From NCBI GenBank assembly GCA_031274045.1, contig JAISQS010000046.1:1-7730 (forward strand): 7,730 nt of DNA, given 5' to 3'. Made by a program: the position numbers and the translations under genes. Within the stretch, counting starts at the first letter, position 1. Each line of letters begins with the position of its first letter. The DNA is from Planctomycetaceae bacterium. GTDB taxonomy: Bacteria; Planctomycetota; Planctomycetia; Pirellulales; Thermoguttaceae. Under the pieces are notes generated by a model. That model was given only the letters and a program-made list of their open reading frames with translations. It was not told the DNA's origin and did no database searches. This document shows positions 6,657 to 7,730 of this stretch, one piece after another.

Positions 6657-6691
6657 GTTAAATTAAAAATATTCTTCCCTTCCTGTGAAAA

Positions 6692-7477
6692 ATGAAAACG
6701 CAACACTATCACATTTTCGGACTGATTCTGATAATGCTTTTTCCGACAATTCTGACGTATTTTTATTTTGTTTTATTTGCGGGCGGTTCGGGTGGTTTGC
6801 CAAAAATGATTTATTCTTTCGGCAAAGTGATTCAATTTCTTTTGCCGATGTTTTGGTTATATTTTGTTGGTCGAGTTTCGATTTTATCGCGGTCAAAATT
6901 TTGTGTTGATGAGGTTGTGATTCGAGGGGGTGATCAAAAAAAGTTGTTGGTGTGTGGTGATTTGTTTTGGTATTATTTTTTTGAGGGGATAATTTTTGGT
7001 GTTTTGGTATTTTTTGGGATATTATTTTTGTATTTGTTTTGGTTTGGGGTTGTTGGTGGTGAGTTGGGAGTTGGTTCTCGTGCGGTTGATGTGATTAGGC
7101 AAAAGGTTGATGGATTTGGTCTGGTTGATTGGCGGTTATTCTTGGTACTTGGTATTTTTTATGTTGTGATTCATAGTGGTTTGGAGGAGTATTTTTGGCG
7201 TTGGTTTATTTTTGGCGGGTTGTGTGAATATTTTGGTTGGTGTGTTTGTTTGGTGATTTCGGGATTTGGTTTTGGGTTGCATCATGTTTTGCTTTTGGGT
7301 ACGTTTTTTGGTTTTGGCTCAATGTTATGTTGGTTGGGGGCGTTTGGTGTTATGGTTGGCGGAATGTATTGGGCGTGGCTTTATCAAAGAAGCAACTCAT
7401 TACTAAGCGCATGGCTAGGACACGGAATAATCGATGCCGCAATTTTCCTAGTCGGATACCTAATCTGCTTCACCTAA
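6692..7477 (+). CDS. CPBP-family intramembrane metalloprotease homologue
   Basis: A 261-residue, very hydrophobic membrane protein with the CPBP (CAAX protease, Abi) signature. EEYFWR (165-170) holds the glutamate pair and arginine, HH at 197-198 is the second motif, and HGIIDAA (244-250) supplies His244 and Asp248. Membrane segments lie near 8-30, 44-60, 93-120, 149-162, 183-195, 213-232 and 246-260. Apart from the motifs it is not obviously close to the CPBP protein at 2204-2923. Base use is extreme: the coding strand of 7141-7380 has only 41 A+C in 240 bases, then 35 of 60 in the next block, without any break in the protein. The start follows a truncated repeat, with no Shine-Dalgarno sequence. 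Its role is unknown; family members process peptides or act in immunity. Confidence 0.88.
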   Translation: MKTQHYHIFGLILIMLFPTILTYFYFVLFAGGSGGLPKMIYSFGKVIQFLLPMFWLYFVGRVSILSRSKFCVDEVVIRGGDQKKLLVCGDLFWYYFFEGIIFGVLVFFGILFLYLFWFGVVGGELGVGSRAVDVIRQKVDGFGLVDWRLFLVLGIFYVVIHSGLEEYFWRWFIFGGLCEYFGWCVCLVISGFGFGLHHVLLLGTFFGFGSMLCWLGAFGVMVGGMYWAWLYQRSNSLLSAWLGHGIIDAAIFLVGYLICFT

Positions 7478-7511
7478 ATTTCACATTCACAATCGTATAA
7501 TTTCACATAAT

Positions 7512-7730
7512 TTCACAGGAAAGTAATGGAAGGTAATGGAAGAATATTTTTAAGGCTCTTTTATCGTTTCTTGTTGACGAGTTAAAACAAAGTATAAAAG
7601 CAAGTTACGATAAATTGTCGCCCTGCATTGCATAAAAAACCAGTCAACATTACTCAAACCAATTCGCAACTGGTTATCAGTTTCCCCCTCCCTTAATAAC
7701 TAACGAAACCACCATACCACTTTCCCTTAT
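7512..7730 (+). repeat. Long direct repeat, right copy (cut by window end)
   Basis: This matches 172-420 in the same orientation: TTCACAGGA, the GGAAG-rich stretch, GCTCTTTTATCG (7555-7566), then the well-kept block 7607-7710. In the left copy this is one arm of a large palindrome, so the opposite arm is expected just beyond the window. It begins 34 bases after the CPBP stop codon. The GC-rich 16-base stem of the left copy is not kept here (ACCACCATACCACTTTCCC in its place). Confidence 0.85.

Noticed and set aside
2204..7477. The two CPBP proteins as a toxin/immunity or bacteriocin-processing pair
   Set aside because: They lie 3.8 kb apart on opposite strands, share only family motifs, and no precursor peptide or transporter is nearby.

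Overview
The window carries five complete protein genes, one possible gene tail at the left edge, and an unusual density of nested palindromic repeats. Its overall character suggests an AT-leaning, repeat-rich bacterium. The large Tat-exported Gfo/Idh/MocA oxidoreductase, with its SPNERL linker and its ending in YRKGWE-type residues, resembles the families greatly expanded in Planctomycetota and the wider PVC group. None of the starts has a convincing Shine-Dalgarno sequence, which fits Planctomycetota but also Bacteroidota. I favour a gut-type or otherwise low-GC planctomycete. This is an inference and Bacteroidota is not excluded.

Layout. Positions 1-60 may be the end of a rightward gene. 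Positions 172-743 hold no gene but contain a very large nested palindrome (239-607) followed by a 118-base palindrome (611-728). Two leftward genes follow: the Gfo/Idh/MocA oxidoreductase (744-2099) and, upstream of it, a CPBP-family membrane protease homologue (2204-2923) with an Asn/Asp-rich tail. A 426-base divergent control region contains a perfect-consensus sigma70-type promoter. It points right towards carboxynorspermidine decarboxylase, nspC (3350-4543), through a leader of about 275 bases. Positions 4691-5163 hold a 140-base MITE-like element abutting a 337-base nested palindrome. Next come a secreted DUF4185/DUF5005-like beta-propeller protein (about 5231-6427), a truncated second copy of the palindrome (6431-6656) and a second CPBP-family protein (6692-7477). 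The right edge (7512-7730) is a direct copy of the left-edge repeat.

The genes do not form an obvious pathway. NspC makes norspermidine or spermidine, the two CPBP proteins are membrane proteases or protease-like proteins of unknown target, and the two exported proteins look suited to glycan or sugar work outside the cytoplasm. The more unusual signals are not in the gene functions. First, all five genes, on both strands, start G+T-rich on the coding strand and end A+C-rich. In front of nspC the G+T-rich stretch begins right at the predicted promoter, suggesting a transcription-linked mutational footprint. Second, the intergenic DNA is built of palindromes nested inside palindromes, in at least three families. 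One of them brackets the beta-propeller gene as direct repeats and another brackets the whole window.
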